Positions 46,338 to 56,036 of a DNA stretch of 64,000 bases are shown piece by piece. Position 1 is the first letter of the stretch. Every line of letters begins with the position of its first letter. Where the stretch lies: the NCBI GenBank assembly GCA_016710525.1, contig JADJVQ010000028.1, positions 31,261 to 95,260 of the forward strand. The letters run 5' to 3'. The DNA comes from Burkholderiaceae bacterium (lineage in GTDB: Bacteria; Pseudomonadota; Gammaproteobacteria; Burkholderiales; Burkholderiaceae_E). The translations under genes and the position numbers were made by a program. Under the pieces are notes generated by a model that was not told where the DNA came from, searched no databases, and saw nothing but the letters and a program-made list of their open reading frames with translations.

Positions 46338-46982
46338 TTATATATAGTGGGCCGTCGTGGTCATCACCTTGGCAGCCGCGCGCATGGCCGAGCGCACCGG
46401 CGCCGGCAGGCCCACGCCGCCCAGGCGCACGGCCGTCTGGGCGTGCGCCGCTTCATCGGCCTTCATCTGTTCCACCACCGCACGCGAACGCTGGTCAGCC
46501 TGCGGAAGACGCTGCAGATGCCCGTCCAGGTGGCGCTCCACCTGGCGCTCGGTCTCGGCCATGAAGCCCAGGCTCAGCCGGTCCCCCGCGCGCCCGGCCA
46601 GCAGGCCCAGCCCGAAGGCCCCGGCATACCACAGAGGATTGAGCATCGATACCCGACCGCCCAGCTCGTCGATGCGCTGGCGGGTCCAGGCCAGATGGTC
46701 GCCCTCTTCGATGGCGGCTTGTTTGAACTGGCCGCGCAGGATCGGGTCGCGGGTGCTGGCCGCCTGACCGTCGTAAAGTGCCTGCGCGCACACCTCGCCG
46801 ACGTGGTTGACCCGCATCAGGGCCGCCGACAGTTGCCGGTCTTCCGGCGCCAGCGCGTCATCGGTGGCCGCTGCGCCCGGATGGGGACGCGAGGCGGGAA
46901 TCGCGGATGCGACGGTGGCAAGGCCGCGGCCTACCCAAGAAAGCATCCGATCGGTGTGACTCAAGGTGTCATTGGAGGACAT
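46338..46982 (-). CDS. coq7: Coq7-type demethoxyubiquinone hydroxylase
   Basis: This 214-residue protein has the di-iron ligand motifs of the Coq7 family: [18 protein letters not shown] near residue 56, EEGDHLAW near 91 and KADEAAHA near 178. It hydroxylates the quinone ring in ubiquinone synthesis at the inner membrane. It is convergent with the OsmC gene. Confidence 0.95.
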   Translation of the reverse strand: MSSNDTLSHTDRMLSWVGRGLATVASAIPASRPHPGAAATDDALAPEDRQLSAALMRVNHVGEVCAQALYDGQAASTRDPILRGQFKQAAIEEGDHLAWTRQRIDELGGRVSMLNPLWYAGAFGLGLLAGRAGDRLSLGFMAETERQVERHLDGHLQRLPQADQRSRAVVEQMKADEAAHAQTAVRLGGVGLPAPVRSAMRAAAKVMTTTAHYI

Positions 46983-47119
46983 GGCGCCATTTTAGCCGTG
47001 CGTCGCGGGTCGCAAACCCGGCTCGTCCCGTCATGTGGAAGCGGCTCTCGGCAGCCTCACCACCTGTTGTGACTGAACCACAGACCCGCGTAAATACCAC
47101 CGGCAGACCACCGGCAGGC

Positions 47120-47148
47120 TTGGTCCCCCCCCCGAATTTGGCGACAAT
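47120..47148 (+). promoter_or_regulatory. Promoter of porin 1
   Basis: TTGGTC and GACAAT are separated by 17 bp that include a C8 run. The block CAGGCTTGGTC...TTTGGCGACAATACA is repeated before porin 2, which supports it as functional. It lies about 105 bp upstream of the start codon. Confidence 0.6.
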
Positions 47149-47253
47149 ACACCCGACTTCTATCCGAGGGGTAGCTCCCGACTGGGCTTGCTTCGGGGAG
47201 TTGGGGTGGTTTGAGGGCCGCCTATTGATTCCAGAAACCTAGGAGATTGATCA

Positions 47254-48312
47254 ATGAAGAAATCACTTATCGCTGTGGCCGTCGCAGCCGCGCTGCCCAC
47301 GATTGCACTCGCCCAAACCAACGTCACGATGTACGGCATCGCCGACGCCGGCATCGGCATGCAAGACCGTGGCGGTGACGCCAAGAGCGCCATCGTCGTC
47401 AGCTCGGGTCTGCAGTCGACCAGCCGCTTCGGCATCCGCGGCACCGAAGATCTGGGCGGCGGTCTGAAAGCTGTCTTCAACTTCGAAGCCGGCATGCGGG
47501 TTGATGACGGCACGGCCGCTGGCCTGAACTTCACGCGTCGTTCGGTCGTCGGCTTCCAGGGTGGGTTCGGTACCGTCGTGCTGGGCCGTGACTACACCCC
47601 TGGGTTTACCGCCGGCGGTGCAACCGACGTCATGGGTTATGGCCTGTACGGCAACTACCTGGGCTACACGGTCGTTGGCGCGCTGAACCGTCATGGCAGC
47701 GTGTACCACGGCATCGAAACCCGTGCCAGCAACGCCGTGCACTACATGAGCCCGAACATGGGTGGCCTGACCGTCCGCGCCATGTGGTCGGTTGGCGAGC
47801 GCACCGCTGCCCCGACCCGTGGTGGCGACATCATGGGCGTGTCGGCTGTGTACGCCGGCGGTCCGCTGACCCTGCAAGGCTACTATCAGCAGCTCAAGGG
47901 CATCAACGGTACCGGCACTACCAACAATAACCAGTTCGGTATTGGCGCTGGTTATAACTTCGGTGCGTTCCGCCTGACGGCCAGCTACGCAGTGGCTGAT
48001 CCTTCTGGCGACAACAACAAGCACTCCGGCATCAGCGTCGGCGCTGGCGTCAAGCTTGGCGCGGGCGAAGTGCTGGCCCAGGTCATCCAGCAGAAGGTCG
48101 CCACCGGCGGTACCGAGCCCAAGTCGACGACCATCGGCGTGGCTTATGTGCACCCGCTGTCGAAGCGCACCAACGTCTACGCCAGCTATGGCCAGACGCG
48201 CAACAACTCGACCGGCAACTTCGCGCTGCGCGCGGCGGACGAGACCGTTGCCCCGAATGCTGTCGGCAACGACCCGAAAGCCTTCTCGGTGGGCGTTCGC
48301 CACACCTTCTGA
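47254..48312 (+). CDS. Outer-membrane porin, Burkholderiales general porin type (copy 1)
   Basis: This 352-residue precursor has a signal peptide (MKKSLIAVAVAAALPTIALA, cleavage before QTNVT). The mature 16-strand barrel begins with NVTMYGIADAG and ends in RHTF with the terminal Phe needed for BamA recognition. The constriction-loop region holds GRDYTPGF. A strong AGGAG ribosome binding site precedes the ATG. It forms trimeric channels for small solutes and is followed by a good terminator, so it is a single-gene unit. Confidence 0.96.
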   Translation: MKKSLIAVAVAAALPTIALAQTNVTMYGIADAGIGMQDRGGDAKSAIVVSSGLQSTSRFGIRGTEDLGGGLKAVFNFEAGMRVDDGTAAGLNFTRRSVVGFQGGFGTVVLGRDYTPGFTAGGATDVMGYGLYGNYLGYTVVGALNRHGSVYHGIETRASNAVHYMSPNMGGLTVRAMWSVGERTAAPTRGGDIMGVSAVYAGGPLTLQGYYQQLKGINGTGTTNNNQFGIGAGYNFGAFRLTASYAVADPSGDNNKHSGISVGAGVKLGAGEVLAQVIQQKVATGGTEPKSTTIGVAYVHPLSKRTNVYASYGQTRNNSTGNFALRAADETVAPNAVGNDPKAFSVGVRHTF

Positions 48313-48350
48313 TCGCCCGCTGGCTCTTGCCAGCTGACGTGACGAACCAA

Positions 48351-48380
48351 AGCGCCGGAGCAATCCGGCGCTTTTTTTTT
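48351..48380 (+). terminator. Rho-independent terminator of porin 1
   Basis: The stem AGCGCCGG/CCGGCGCT is followed by nine T. Confidence 0.92.
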
Positions 48381-48430
48381 GCCCTTGCATCGTCTGAGCA
48401 ACGCAAAGCCGCGCGGGGGCCTCGGCAGGC

Positions 48431-48459
48431 TTGGTCGTCCCCTCGATTTTGGCGACAAT
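48431..48459 (+). promoter_or_regulatory. Promoter of porin 2
   Basis: The same TTGGTC-17 bp-GACAAT arrangement as porin 1 lies in an equally spaced conserved block, 105 bp upstream of the start codon. Confidence 0.6.
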
Positions 48460-48563
48460 ACAGTCAGCTGCTGTCTGGCCGTTGGCTGATGTCTGGCCAC
48501 ATTTCAGGCAGCTGGGGTGCATTGGCAACCCCAGAAGGTTTCAGTAACTCAGGAGATGGATCC

Positions 48564-49583
48564 ATGAACAAGTCACTCATTGCTGTGGCGATCGCCGCTG
48601 CCCTTCCGGTCGTCGGCCAGGCGCAGACCAACGTCACCATGTACGGCATCGCCGATGCAGCCGTTGCGGCCGTGCGGACCGGCAACCCCGGCACCAAGAA
48701 CACTATCCGCCTGGATTCCGGCACCCAATCGACCAGCCGCTGGGGCATCCGGGGCACGGAGGAGTTGGGCGGCGGATTGAAGGCGCTGTTCAACTTCGAA
48801 GCCCAGATGACCGTCGATGACGGCACTGCGGGGGGATTGAATTTCCAGCGCCGCTCGTTCGTGGGTCTGGGCAGCACCTGGGGTCATGTGCAGCTGGGCC
48901 GCGACTACACCCCCTCGTTCTGGTCGCTGCTGGCGTCGGACACCTTCGGCTATGGCCTCTGGGGCAACACCCTCAGCTATGCCAACTTCTACGCCACCCG
49001 TTACAGCAACATGATCGAATTCCGCAGCGCCGGTTGGGGCGGTCTGGAATTGAACGCGGCCTACTCGGCGGGCGAAAACACCAATAGCGCGTTCCCCTCG
49101 TCGGCCGGATCGGGCATGGACATCTCGGCGCTGTACAACGCCGGCCCGCTGCTGCTCACGGGCGCCTACCAGGTGAACAAGAACATCACCGGCAAGCAGC
49201 AGAAGGTGGCCAGTCTCGGCGGCGGATTCAATGTCGGCGCGTTCGGCCTGAAGGGCGGCTACTCGCAGTCCGACTCGAAAGACCAGGGCGGCGACAAGAT
49301 CAAGATGTTCAACCTCGGTGGCACGGTCAAGGTCGGCGCGGGTGAAGTCCTCGCCCAGTACATTCGCCTGAAGAACGACCGCACCTCGGGCAAGGGTGAC
49401 ACCTTCGCGCTGGCCTACACGTACCCGCTCTCGCGCCGTACCAATATCCACGCCAGCCTGGCCGTGCATCGCAACAACAACGAAGGCAACTTCGGCATCA
49501 ACTCCTCGGCCACTTCGGCAGGCACCATCACCAACGGGTCCGATCCCCGTGCCTTCGCCGTGGGCGTCCGCCACACCTTCTGA
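48564..49583 (+). CDS. Outer-membrane porin, copy 2
   Basis: This 339-residue precursor has the signal MNKSLIAVAIAAALPVVGQA, cleaved before QTNVT. The barrel begins NVTMYGIADAA and ends VRHTF. It is clearly paralogous to porin 1 in the N-terminal third and at the C-terminus but differs in the external loops (for example the loop with FPSSAGSGMD), so substrate or antigenic differences are likely. AGGAG precedes the ATG. Own promoter and terminator. Confidence 0.96.
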   Translation: MNKSLIAVAIAAALPVVGQAQTNVTMYGIADAAVAAVRTGNPGTKNTIRLDSGTQSTSRWGIRGTEELGGGLKALFNFEAQMTVDDGTAGGLNFQRRSFVGLGSTWGHVQLGRDYTPSFWSLLASDTFGYGLWGNTLSYANFYATRYSNMIEFRSAGWGGLELNAAYSAGENTNSAFPSSAGSGMDISALYNAGPLLLTGAYQVNKNITGKQQKVASLGGGFNVGAFGLKGGYSQSDSKDQGGDKIKMFNLGGTVKVGAGEVLAQYIRLKNDRTSGKGDTFALAYTYPLSRRTNIHASLAVHRNNNEGNFGINSSATSAGTITNGSDPRAFAVGVRHTF

Positions 49584-49620
49584 TCCTCCGCTGGCCACGG
49601 CCAGCTGATGAGTAGATCCA

Positions 49621-49650
49621 AGGCGCCGAGTCGATCCGGCGCCTTTTTTC
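49621..49650 (+). terminator. Rho-independent terminator of porin 2
   Basis: The stem AGGCGCCG/CGGCGCCT is followed by TTTTTTCTTG. Confidence 0.88.
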
Positions 49651-49773
49651 TTGAGCGTCATGCCAGCCCGCCGCACGGCCCTTCGCGCTCGACTCTCAGG
49701 CTTCGCAACCGATATATTCGAGGCTGAATGCTTGCCCCCCCGGTTTCGGCAGCCTCTTGAGGCAGGAGCATCG

Positions 49774-51423
49774 ATGACCCCCTCCGCCCATCAGGACACC
49801 TTTGCCCGTGACCACCTGCCGGCCCCGTCCCTTTGGCCGACGCTGCTGCTGGACGGACCCGACACGCGCTACCCGGATCGACTCAACGCCGTCGCCGCCC
49901 TGCTCGACGCGAAGGTCGCCGAGGGCCTGGGCGAGTCGCCCGCGCTGAGGTCCGACGAGGGCGTCTACAGCTACCGCGAAGTCCAGGCCCGCGTCGATCA
50001 CCTGGCGCACATCCTGACCGGCCCGATGGGACTCGTGCCCGGCAATCGTGTTCTGCTGCGTGGCGCCAACAACCCGAGCCTGGCCATCTGCTGGCTGGCC
50101 GTCGTCAAGGCCGGCCTGGTTGCGGTCGCCACCATGCCGCAGTTGCGTGCGGCCGAACTGGCGCCGATCCTCGAGAAGGCCCAGGTCACGGCCGCCCTGT
50201 GCGACGCTCGCCTGCTTGATGAACTGCGCCTGGCGCAGGCGCGTTCTCCCCGACTGACCCAGGTCATGGTCTACGGTGCCCCAGCTGGCTGGACCGAGCC
50301 CGAGCCGAGCGTGGACCTGCTCGGGCCCGTGTCCGGCATCCCGTTCCAGGCCTGCGAAACAGCCGCCGACGATGTTGCTCTGATTGCCTTTACGTCGGGG
50401 ACCACCGGACAGCCCAAGGGCACGATGCACTTCCATCGGGACGTGCTCGCCATGTGCGACCTGTTTCCGCGGCACATCCTGCGACCGGCAGCGCAGGACA
50501 TCTTCTGCGGCACGCCGCCACTGGCGTTCACCTTCGGACTCGGCGGCCTGCTCTGCTTTCCTCTGCGCTACGGCGCTTCGGTGCTGCTGCTCGAGCGGTA
50601 CACGCCCGACGGCCTGCTGGCGGCGATTCAGGCGCACCAGGCCAGCATATGCTTCACTGCACCCACCTTCTTTCGACAAATGGCGGCCGTTGCCAGCCGC
50701 TACGATCTGTCATCCCTGCGCAAGTGCGTGTCGGCGGGAGAGGCGCTGCCCGACGCCACCCGGCAGCTCTGGAAGTCCGCCACCGGGATCGAACTCATCG
50801 ATGGCATCGGCGCGACCGAAATGATTCATATCTTCATATCCGCCCGCGAGGACGAAGTACGGCGCGGCAGCATCGGCAGGGTCGTTCCCGGCTACGAGGC
50901 GCGCGTGGTCGACGAACAAGGGTATCCGGTGCCTGCGGGCGCCACAGGGCGCCTGGCCGTCAGAGGTCCGACCGGCTGCCGATACCTGGACGATGCGCGA
51001 CAAGCCGACTACGTGCGCGACGGCTGGAATCTGACCGGCGACACCTTCACCTGCGATGACGATGGCTACTTCTTCTATCAGGCGCGTTCGGACGACATGA
51101 TCATCTCGGCGGGCTACAACATCGCCGGACCCGAGGTGGAAGCGGCGCTGCTGACCCACGAATCGGTCGCCGAGTGCGGTGTCGTTGGCATACCCGACGA
51201 GACTCGCGGTCAGATCGTGAAGGCCTTCGTGGTACCTCGCGCCGGCGAGATCGCGAAGGCCGGCGGCGAAGCCGCCCTGGCCAGGGCACTTCAGGACTGG
51301 GTCAAGAACGTCCTTGCACCGTACAAGTACCCGCGAGCCGTCGAGTTTCGCGACAGTCTGCCGCGCACCGAAACCGGCAAGCTGCAGCGCTTCAGGCTGC
51401 GCCCCGGACTGCCTGCACCATGA
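49774..51423 (+). CDS. Aryl-CoA ligase, 2-aminobenzoate/benzoate-CoA ligase type
   Basis: This 549-residue adenylate-forming enzyme has the AMP-binding P-loop FTSGTTGQPKGTMHFHRD near residue 210, GIGATEMIHIF near 350, TGDTF near 425 and the C-terminal catalytic lysine in PRTETGKLQRF near 538. It activates an aromatic acid to its CoA thioester. The sequence pattern is close to 2-aminobenzoate-CoA ligase; benzoate is an alternative. No ring-cleavage genes are in the window. The stop overlaps the PilZ gene start by 4 bp (ATGA), an unusual pairing. Confidence 0.88.
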   Translation: MTPSAHQDTFARDHLPAPSLWPTLLLDGPDTRYPDRLNAVAALLDAKVAEGLGESPALRSDEGVYSYREVQARVDHLAHILTGPMGLVPGNRVLLRGANNPSLAICWLAVVKAGLVAVATMPQLRAAELAPILEKAQVTAALCDARLLDELRLAQARSPRLTQVMVYGAPAGWTEPEPSVDLLGPVSGIPFQACETAADDVALIAFTSGTTGQPKGTMHFHRDVLAMCDLFPRHILRPAAQDIFCGTPPLAFTFGLGGLLCFPLRYGASVLLLERYTPDGLLAAIQAHQASICFTAPTFFRQMAAVASRYDLSSLRKCVSAGEALPDATRQLWKSATGIELIDGIGATEMIHIFISAREDEVRRGSIGRVVPGYEARVVDEQGYPVPAGATGRLAVRGPTGCRYLDDARQADYVRDGWNLTGDTFTCDDDGYFFYQARSDDMIISAGYNIAGPEVEAALLTHESVAECGVVGIPDETRGQIVKAFVVPRAGEIAKAGGEAALARALQDWVKNVLAPYKYPRAVEFRDSLPRTETGKLQRFRLRPGLPAP

Positions 51424-52313
51424 CCGGCAAGTCCGTCCTGGTGCCGGTGGACCCGCAGGAGATCGCGGTCGGGCGTCAGTTGCCGTGGGCCCTGTACGGC
51501 CGCAATGGCACACTGATCGCTCCGGCCGGCTTCATGGTGGGCGACGAAGGTCAGCGCCAGCGGGTACTGGCGGTCAGGGTGTTCCGGGAGGCGCCGGGGC
51601 TGGAACGGACCGACGACACCGCGACGCAGACAGAGGTACGACCGCACCCCGGACAGACGGCTGACGCCTTGAGTGAACTGCGGCATAACGTCGAGTTCGT
51701 CCAGCTCACCTACCACCTGAAAGGCGAAGTCGAGCCTGCGACCGTGCCGGTGGAATTCATCGGCAAAGTCGCCATGCAGGCCGTCGTCATCAGCGCCCCA
51801 CCCTTGCCGGGACGCCAGACCTGGCGCGACGTCGAAGATGGCTTCCCCCTCAGCGTGCGCATGATGACCGGGCGCAGCGCCTATTCGTTCGATACGCTGC
51901 TGATGCGCTTTTCGGCCTTGCCGATGGCGCACCTGTTCCTGCGTTACCCGACGGTCGTCAAGCATCAGGTACTGCGCGGGGCGGTTCGACTTCGGGCCAG
52001 CTTGAAGGCCATCGCGGTGCTGCACGACGGCCGGCGCCAGGCCGTGCTGATCGACAACATTTCCGGCGACGGGTGCGGCATCGACACCGACATGACCTTC
52101 GGCGAACCTGGCGAAACCTTCGAGCTGGTGTTTCGCATCCAGGTCCGCGGCCAGGGCTACACCCTCACTCTGCCTTCGACGATCCGCAACAAGCGCAGCC
52201 GCAAGGGGCGGCTTGTCTACGGAATCCAGTTCGGCGTCCAGAACGACCCGCTCGACGAGTCGCTGCGCCTTGCGCTCGAAGCCTATCTGTACGAGCGAAT
52301 CGTCTCGGAGTAA
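51420..52313 (+). CDS. PilZ-domain protein, YcgR-like (c-di-GMP receptor)
   Basis: This 297-residue protein has an N-terminal YcgR-like domain (about 1-175) and a C-terminal PilZ domain (about 180-290). The c-di-GMP-binding residues are visible: RGAVR (the RxxxR box) near residue 185 and NISGDG (the (D/N)xSxxG box) near residue 216. It should bind cyclic di-GMP and act on motility or the envelope. The ATG at 51420 overlaps the ligase stop, implying co-translation. The upstream frame inside the ligase is a shadow. Confidence 0.88.
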   Translation: MTGKSVLVPVDPQEIAVGRQLPWALYGRNGTLIAPAGFMVGDEGQRQRVLAVRVFREAPGLERTDDTATQTEVRPHPGQTADALSELRHNVEFVQLTYHLKGEVEPATVPVEFIGKVAMQAVVISAPPLPGRQTWRDVEDGFPLSVRMMTGRSAYSFDTLLMRFSALPMAHLFLRYPTVVKHQVLRGAVRLRASLKAIAVLHDGRRQAVLIDNISGDGCGIDTDMTFGEPGETFELVFRIQVRGQGYTLTLPSTIRNKRSRKGRLVYGIQFGVQNDPLDESLRLALEAYLYERIVSE

Positions 52314-52337
52314 AGCCGCTTGGGCGAGCGTGCCCGT

Positions 52338-53519
52338 TCAGCGGACTGCGCCCAGCGCCTGAGCCAGGTCCGCGATCAGATCAGCCGGATTCTCCAGTCC
52401 GATCGACAAGCGGATCAGATTCGGTGCGATGCCGGCGGCCCGCAGTGCCGCATCATCGAGTGTCCCGGCCCACATCGCGGCGGCATGAACGGCCAGCGAC
52501 TCCACACCGCCCAGACTGACGGCCTGGGCAAACAATCGCAGCTGCTTCATCACCTGTTCGGTCTCGCGATAGCCGCCGCGGACCTGCACCGCCATCACCC
52601 CGCCGAATCCGCGCATCTGCCGGCAGGCCAGCGCATGCTGCGGATGGCTGGGCAAGCCGGGATAGTGGACCGCCTCGACCCCGGGCAGACAAGACAGAGC
52701 CTGGGCAACCGCCATTGTGCTGGCATTGATCCGCTCGACCCGCACGGCCAGCGTGCGCATGCCGCGCAGCAGCAGCCAGGCGTCGTGCGGCGAGAGCACC
52801 GCGCCCAGCACGATGGCGCAATTCCATACCTGGTCGATCAGCGCCGGATCGCCCAGCACGGCACCCGCGGTGAGATCGTGATGCCCACCCAGGTACTTGG
52901 TCGCGCTATGCACGACCAGATCGATGCCCAGCGCCAGCGGCTGCTGGTTCAGGGGACTGGCAAAGGTGTTGTCAGCCAGCGTTCGGATACCACGGCGTCG
53001 CGCCAGATCCGCCACGGCAGCCAGGTCGGTCAACGCCAGCGTGGGGTTGACGGGAGTCTCGACCACGATCAGACGGGTCTGCGGTCGAACGGCGGCCTCG
53101 AACGCGCCGAGGTCGGTCTGGTCGACGAAACTCACCGAGACCCCGAAGCGTGCCAGCACATCGGCGAGCAGTCGCGAGGTTCCCATGTAATGATTGGTCT
53201 GGGCGATCACATGGTCGCCCGCGCTGACCAGCGCCATCACGGTCGCGCTGATCGCGCCCATGCCGCTGGCCGTCATCAGGCCGGCGCCCGCCCCTTCGAG
53301 CCCCGCAATCAGACCGGCGGCCCGGTCGGTCGTCGGGTTTCCGTATCGCGTGTAATAGCGCGAATGCCGGGGCTGGCTCGCCATGGCGGCGAAGTCGGCC
53401 GCGTCGTCGGCTCGGAAGGTCGCCGACAGATGCATCGGAGGGGCAATCGCGCTGTCCGAGGCATCGCGATCCCCCTGCTGCAGCCAGGTTTCGGCCGATG
53501 CCGGCCAAGGTTGAACCAT
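52338..53519 (-). CDS. Trans-sulfuration family PLP enzyme (cystathionine beta-lyase/gamma-synthase-like)
   Basis: This 393-residue fold-type I PLP enzyme has RYGNPTTDRA near residue 59, SGMGAIS near 84 and the PLP lysine in HSATKYLGGH near 205. The C-terminal RLSIGLENPADLI is also typical. It cleaves or forms thioether substrates in methionine/cysteine metabolism; the exact reaction is not fixed by motifs. The start at 53519 is chosen because GGGAGG lies about 7 bp upstream; a second ATG at 53555 has no good ribosome binding site. Confidence 0.9.
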   Translation of the reverse strand: MVQPWPASAETWLQQGDRDASDSAIAPPMHLSATFRADDAADFAAMASQPRHSRYYTRYGNPTTDRAAGLIAGLEGAGAGLMTASGMGAISATVMALVSAGDHVIAQTNHYMGTSRLLADVLARFGVSVSFVDQTDLGAFEAAVRPQTRLIVVETPVNPTLALTDLAAVADLARRRGIRTLADNTFASPLNQQPLALGIDLVVHSATKYLGGHHDLTAGAVLGDPALIDQVWNCAIVLGAVLSPHDAWLLLRGMRTLAVRVERINASTMAVAQALSCLPGVEAVHYPGLPSHPQHALACRQMRGFGGVMAVQVRGGYRETEQVMKQLRLFAQAVSLGGVESLAVHAAAMWAGTLDDAALRAAGIAPNLIRLSIGLENPADLIADLAQALGAVR

Positions 53520-53590
53520 CGAAGCCTCCCGGGCGACAAACGAGCGGACGATCATATCGCCAAACCCTCACCGACCGCGCCGTGCGCGAA

Positions 53591-54637
53591 TCAGCGGGGT
53601 TGGTCTGTCAGCACCTGCGTGCGCTGCGCAGCCGGCTGTTCGGCGAGCCGGCCCACCGCCTCGAAAAAGCGCGGCAGATCGCCACCACTGGCCGCGAGCA
53701 GGCGGCGAAAACCCGGCACCCAGACGGTGTAGGTCGCCACCGAGGCCAGATGGGCATTGCCCAGCGGTTGCGCGAACCAGCGGTCGTAGCCGGCGAAGCC
53801 GCCCCAGGCAAGCTTCAGCTGTTCGTATTCGCGGCGCAGTTCGGCGAATACGGCCTGCTTGGCCGACAGGCGCTCCTCGACGGATCCGGACTGGCGATAG
53901 ACCTGTTCGAGCCGGATGCGGTTGCGGCGCAGCAGTTCGACGAACTGGCGCCGACGCTGCGCGAACTCCGCATATCGCGCGTGCATCGCCGAGTCCCCAT
54001 GTGCCTGGAGCCAGCGCTGAACGCCCGCCTCTTCGACGGCGGTGGCAAACGACTCGTTGAACGCCGAATCCCCTTTCAGATAGACCACCTGGTGGGCCAG
54101 TTCATGAAAGATCAGCCGCGCCAGCTCCGCCTCCGGGTAGTGGATGAACGTGCTGAGCAGCGGATCGTCGAACCAGCCCAGGGTGGAGTAAGCCGGCACT
54201 CCCGCGACGTAGGTCTCCCAGCCCTGCGCGCGCAGTTCGGCGGCATGCGTCTCGGCCGCGTCCCGATCGAAGTAGCCCCGGTACGTCACGCAGCCCGCGA
54301 CCGGAAAGCACCATTGCTTGAGCTCCAGCGACAGCGCCGGGGCCGCAAAAACGTTCCAGATCACGAACGGCCGCCCGAGCTCGGCGTAGCGCGTGTAACT
54401 GCGGTTGTCCGGCAGTCCCAGCTCGCGCGAGGCATAACGCCTGACGTCGCGGGCCAGTTCGAGCCGTCGCCGCAGGCGCGGGTCGGTGCCGGGGTCGGCC
54501 AGCCAGTCATCGACGGGACGCGCCAGGCTCAGCAGCGAGAACTGGCCACGGGCCGACTGCCAGTAGTACGGCACATCGGCCGTGAGGGCGCAACCGGCGC
54601 AGGCCATCACCAGGGCAATCAGCAGCAGTCGACGCAT
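53591..54637 (-). CDS. Putative zinc aminopeptidase lipoprotein
   Basis: This 348-residue protein has a lipoprotein signal peptide ending in CAGC (Cys16) and a zinc-protease motif HELAH at residues 178-182. A downstream glutamate is in NESFATAVE near 194-202. These match the Aminopep (PF10023) family of predicted periplasmic aminopeptidases. It is probably anchored in the envelope. Start 54637 is fixed by the signal peptide. It is divergent from the M20/dpp cluster, so it may take part in peptide use. Confidence 0.85.
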   Translation of the reverse strand: MRRLLLIALVMACAGCALTADVPYYWQSARGQFSLLSLARPVDDWLADPGTDPRLRRRLELARDVRRYASRELGLPDNRSYTRYAELGRPFVIWNVFAAPALSLELKQWCFPVAGCVTYRGYFDRDAAETHAAELRAQGWETYVAGVPAYSTLGWFDDPLLSTFIHYPEAELARLIFHELAHQVVYLKGDSAFNESFATAVEEAGVQRWLQAHGDSAMHARYAEFAQRRRQFVELLRRNRIRLEQVYRQSGSVEERLSAKQAVFAELRREYEQLKLAWGGFAGYDRWFAQPLGNAHLASVATYTVWVPGFRRLLAASGGDLPRFFEAVGRLAEQPAAQRTQVLTDQPR

Positions 54638-54796
54638 GTCAGCGGACTGCCAACAGACGGGGAGCAGCGAACATGTGGACGGACAATGGCAACTTTCGCA
54701 GGTGGAATCGACAAGCCTACCGAATGCGGGGCAACGCCACAAAGGCTTGGAGGCCCAGTGCTAAGCTTGCACATTGCCCCGCCCCACCGGAACGCC

Positions 54797-55983
54797 ATGA
54801 ACCTGATCGATCGGATCGTCCAGTTCCATCATGAAATCCGAGACATCCGCCGGGATATCCATGCGCATCCCGAACTGCGCTTTCAAGAGACCCGCACGGC
54901 CGACCTGATCGCCGAACGCCTGCAGGCGTGGGGCATCCCGGTCGTGCGCGGCCTGGGCGGAACGGGGGTCGTGGGCACTCTACGCAATGGCAACTCCAGC
55001 CGCGCCATCGGACTGCGCGCCGACATCGATGCCCTGCCCATGCAGGAGCACAACGAATTCGCCCATCGGTCGCGCCACAGCGGCAAGATGCACGCGTGCG
55101 GCCACGACGGCCACACCGCGATGCTGCTGGGCGCGGCACGCTACCTGTCGCAATACCGCAACTTCGACGGCACCGTGCACCTGATCTTCCAGCCCGCGGA
55201 AGAAGGCGGGGCCGGCGCCCAGCGCATGATCGACGATGGCCTGTTCGAGCGATGCCCCTGCGATGCGGTCTTCGGCATGCACAATTGGCCGGGTATGCGC
55301 CTGGGCCAGTTCGCCTTGCGCGAAGGTCCGGTCATGGCGGGCAGCAACGAGTTCACGATCACCGTCAGCGGCAAAGGGGGCATGCCGCCTTGCCACACCT
55401 CACGACCGATCCGGTCCTGGTCGCGACCCACCTGGTGCAGGCCCTGCAATCGATCATGACGCGCAACAAGAAGCCGATCGACACTGCCGTGCTGTCGGTC
55501 ACCCAGATCCACACCGGCGAAGCGTACAACGTGGTCCCCGAGACCGCCACGATCTGCGGCACGGTGCGCACGTTCACCAACGACACGCTCGACCTGATCG
55601 AATCGCGGATGAAGACGATCGCCGAGCAACTTCCAGTGGCCTTCGGCGCGGCCGGCACGCTGCGATTCCATCGCAACTATCCGCCCACGATCAACCATGG
55701 TCCGCAGACCGCCTTCGCGCGCGACGTCCTGCACGAGATCGTCGGCCCCGACAACGTCTTCGACTTCGAGCCCACGATGGGATCGGAAGACTTCGCCTAC
55801 ATGCTGCAGGCCAAGCCCGGCTGCTACATCCTGATTGGCAACGGGGATGGGACTCACCGGGCGTCCGGCCATGGCCTGGGTCCGTGCATGCTGCACAACG
55901 CGTCCTACGATTTCAACGACGACCTGATCCCGCTGGGCGCGACCTACTGGGTTCGCCTGGCCGAGCGATTCCTGGCGGCCTGA
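54797..55983 (+). pseudogene. M20 amidohydrolase (hippurate hydrolase-like), frameshifted
   Basis: The gene codes for about 396 residues in two frames. The first part (54797 to about 55380) has IHAHPELRFQE, GLRADIDALPM and CGHDGH with metal ligands. Just after VSGKGG the frame breaks: one base is missing at about 55380, next to a G5 run. The other frame resumes with HAALPHLTTDPV and runs to 55983 with GSEDFAYML. Restored, the enzyme would be full-length and would hydrolyse N-acyl amino acids or dipeptides. It is upstream of dppB-like genes. Confidence 0.87.
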
Positions 55984-56036
55984 AAACTTCCGATCCGCCC
56001 ACGCGCTGCCAATCCCTTCCGCCCAACTGATCCCCG

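Noticed and set aside
47263..49676. Long minus-strand frames opposite both porins.
   Set aside because: They are antisense shadows. The plus-strand porins have signal peptides, ribosome binding sites and terminators.
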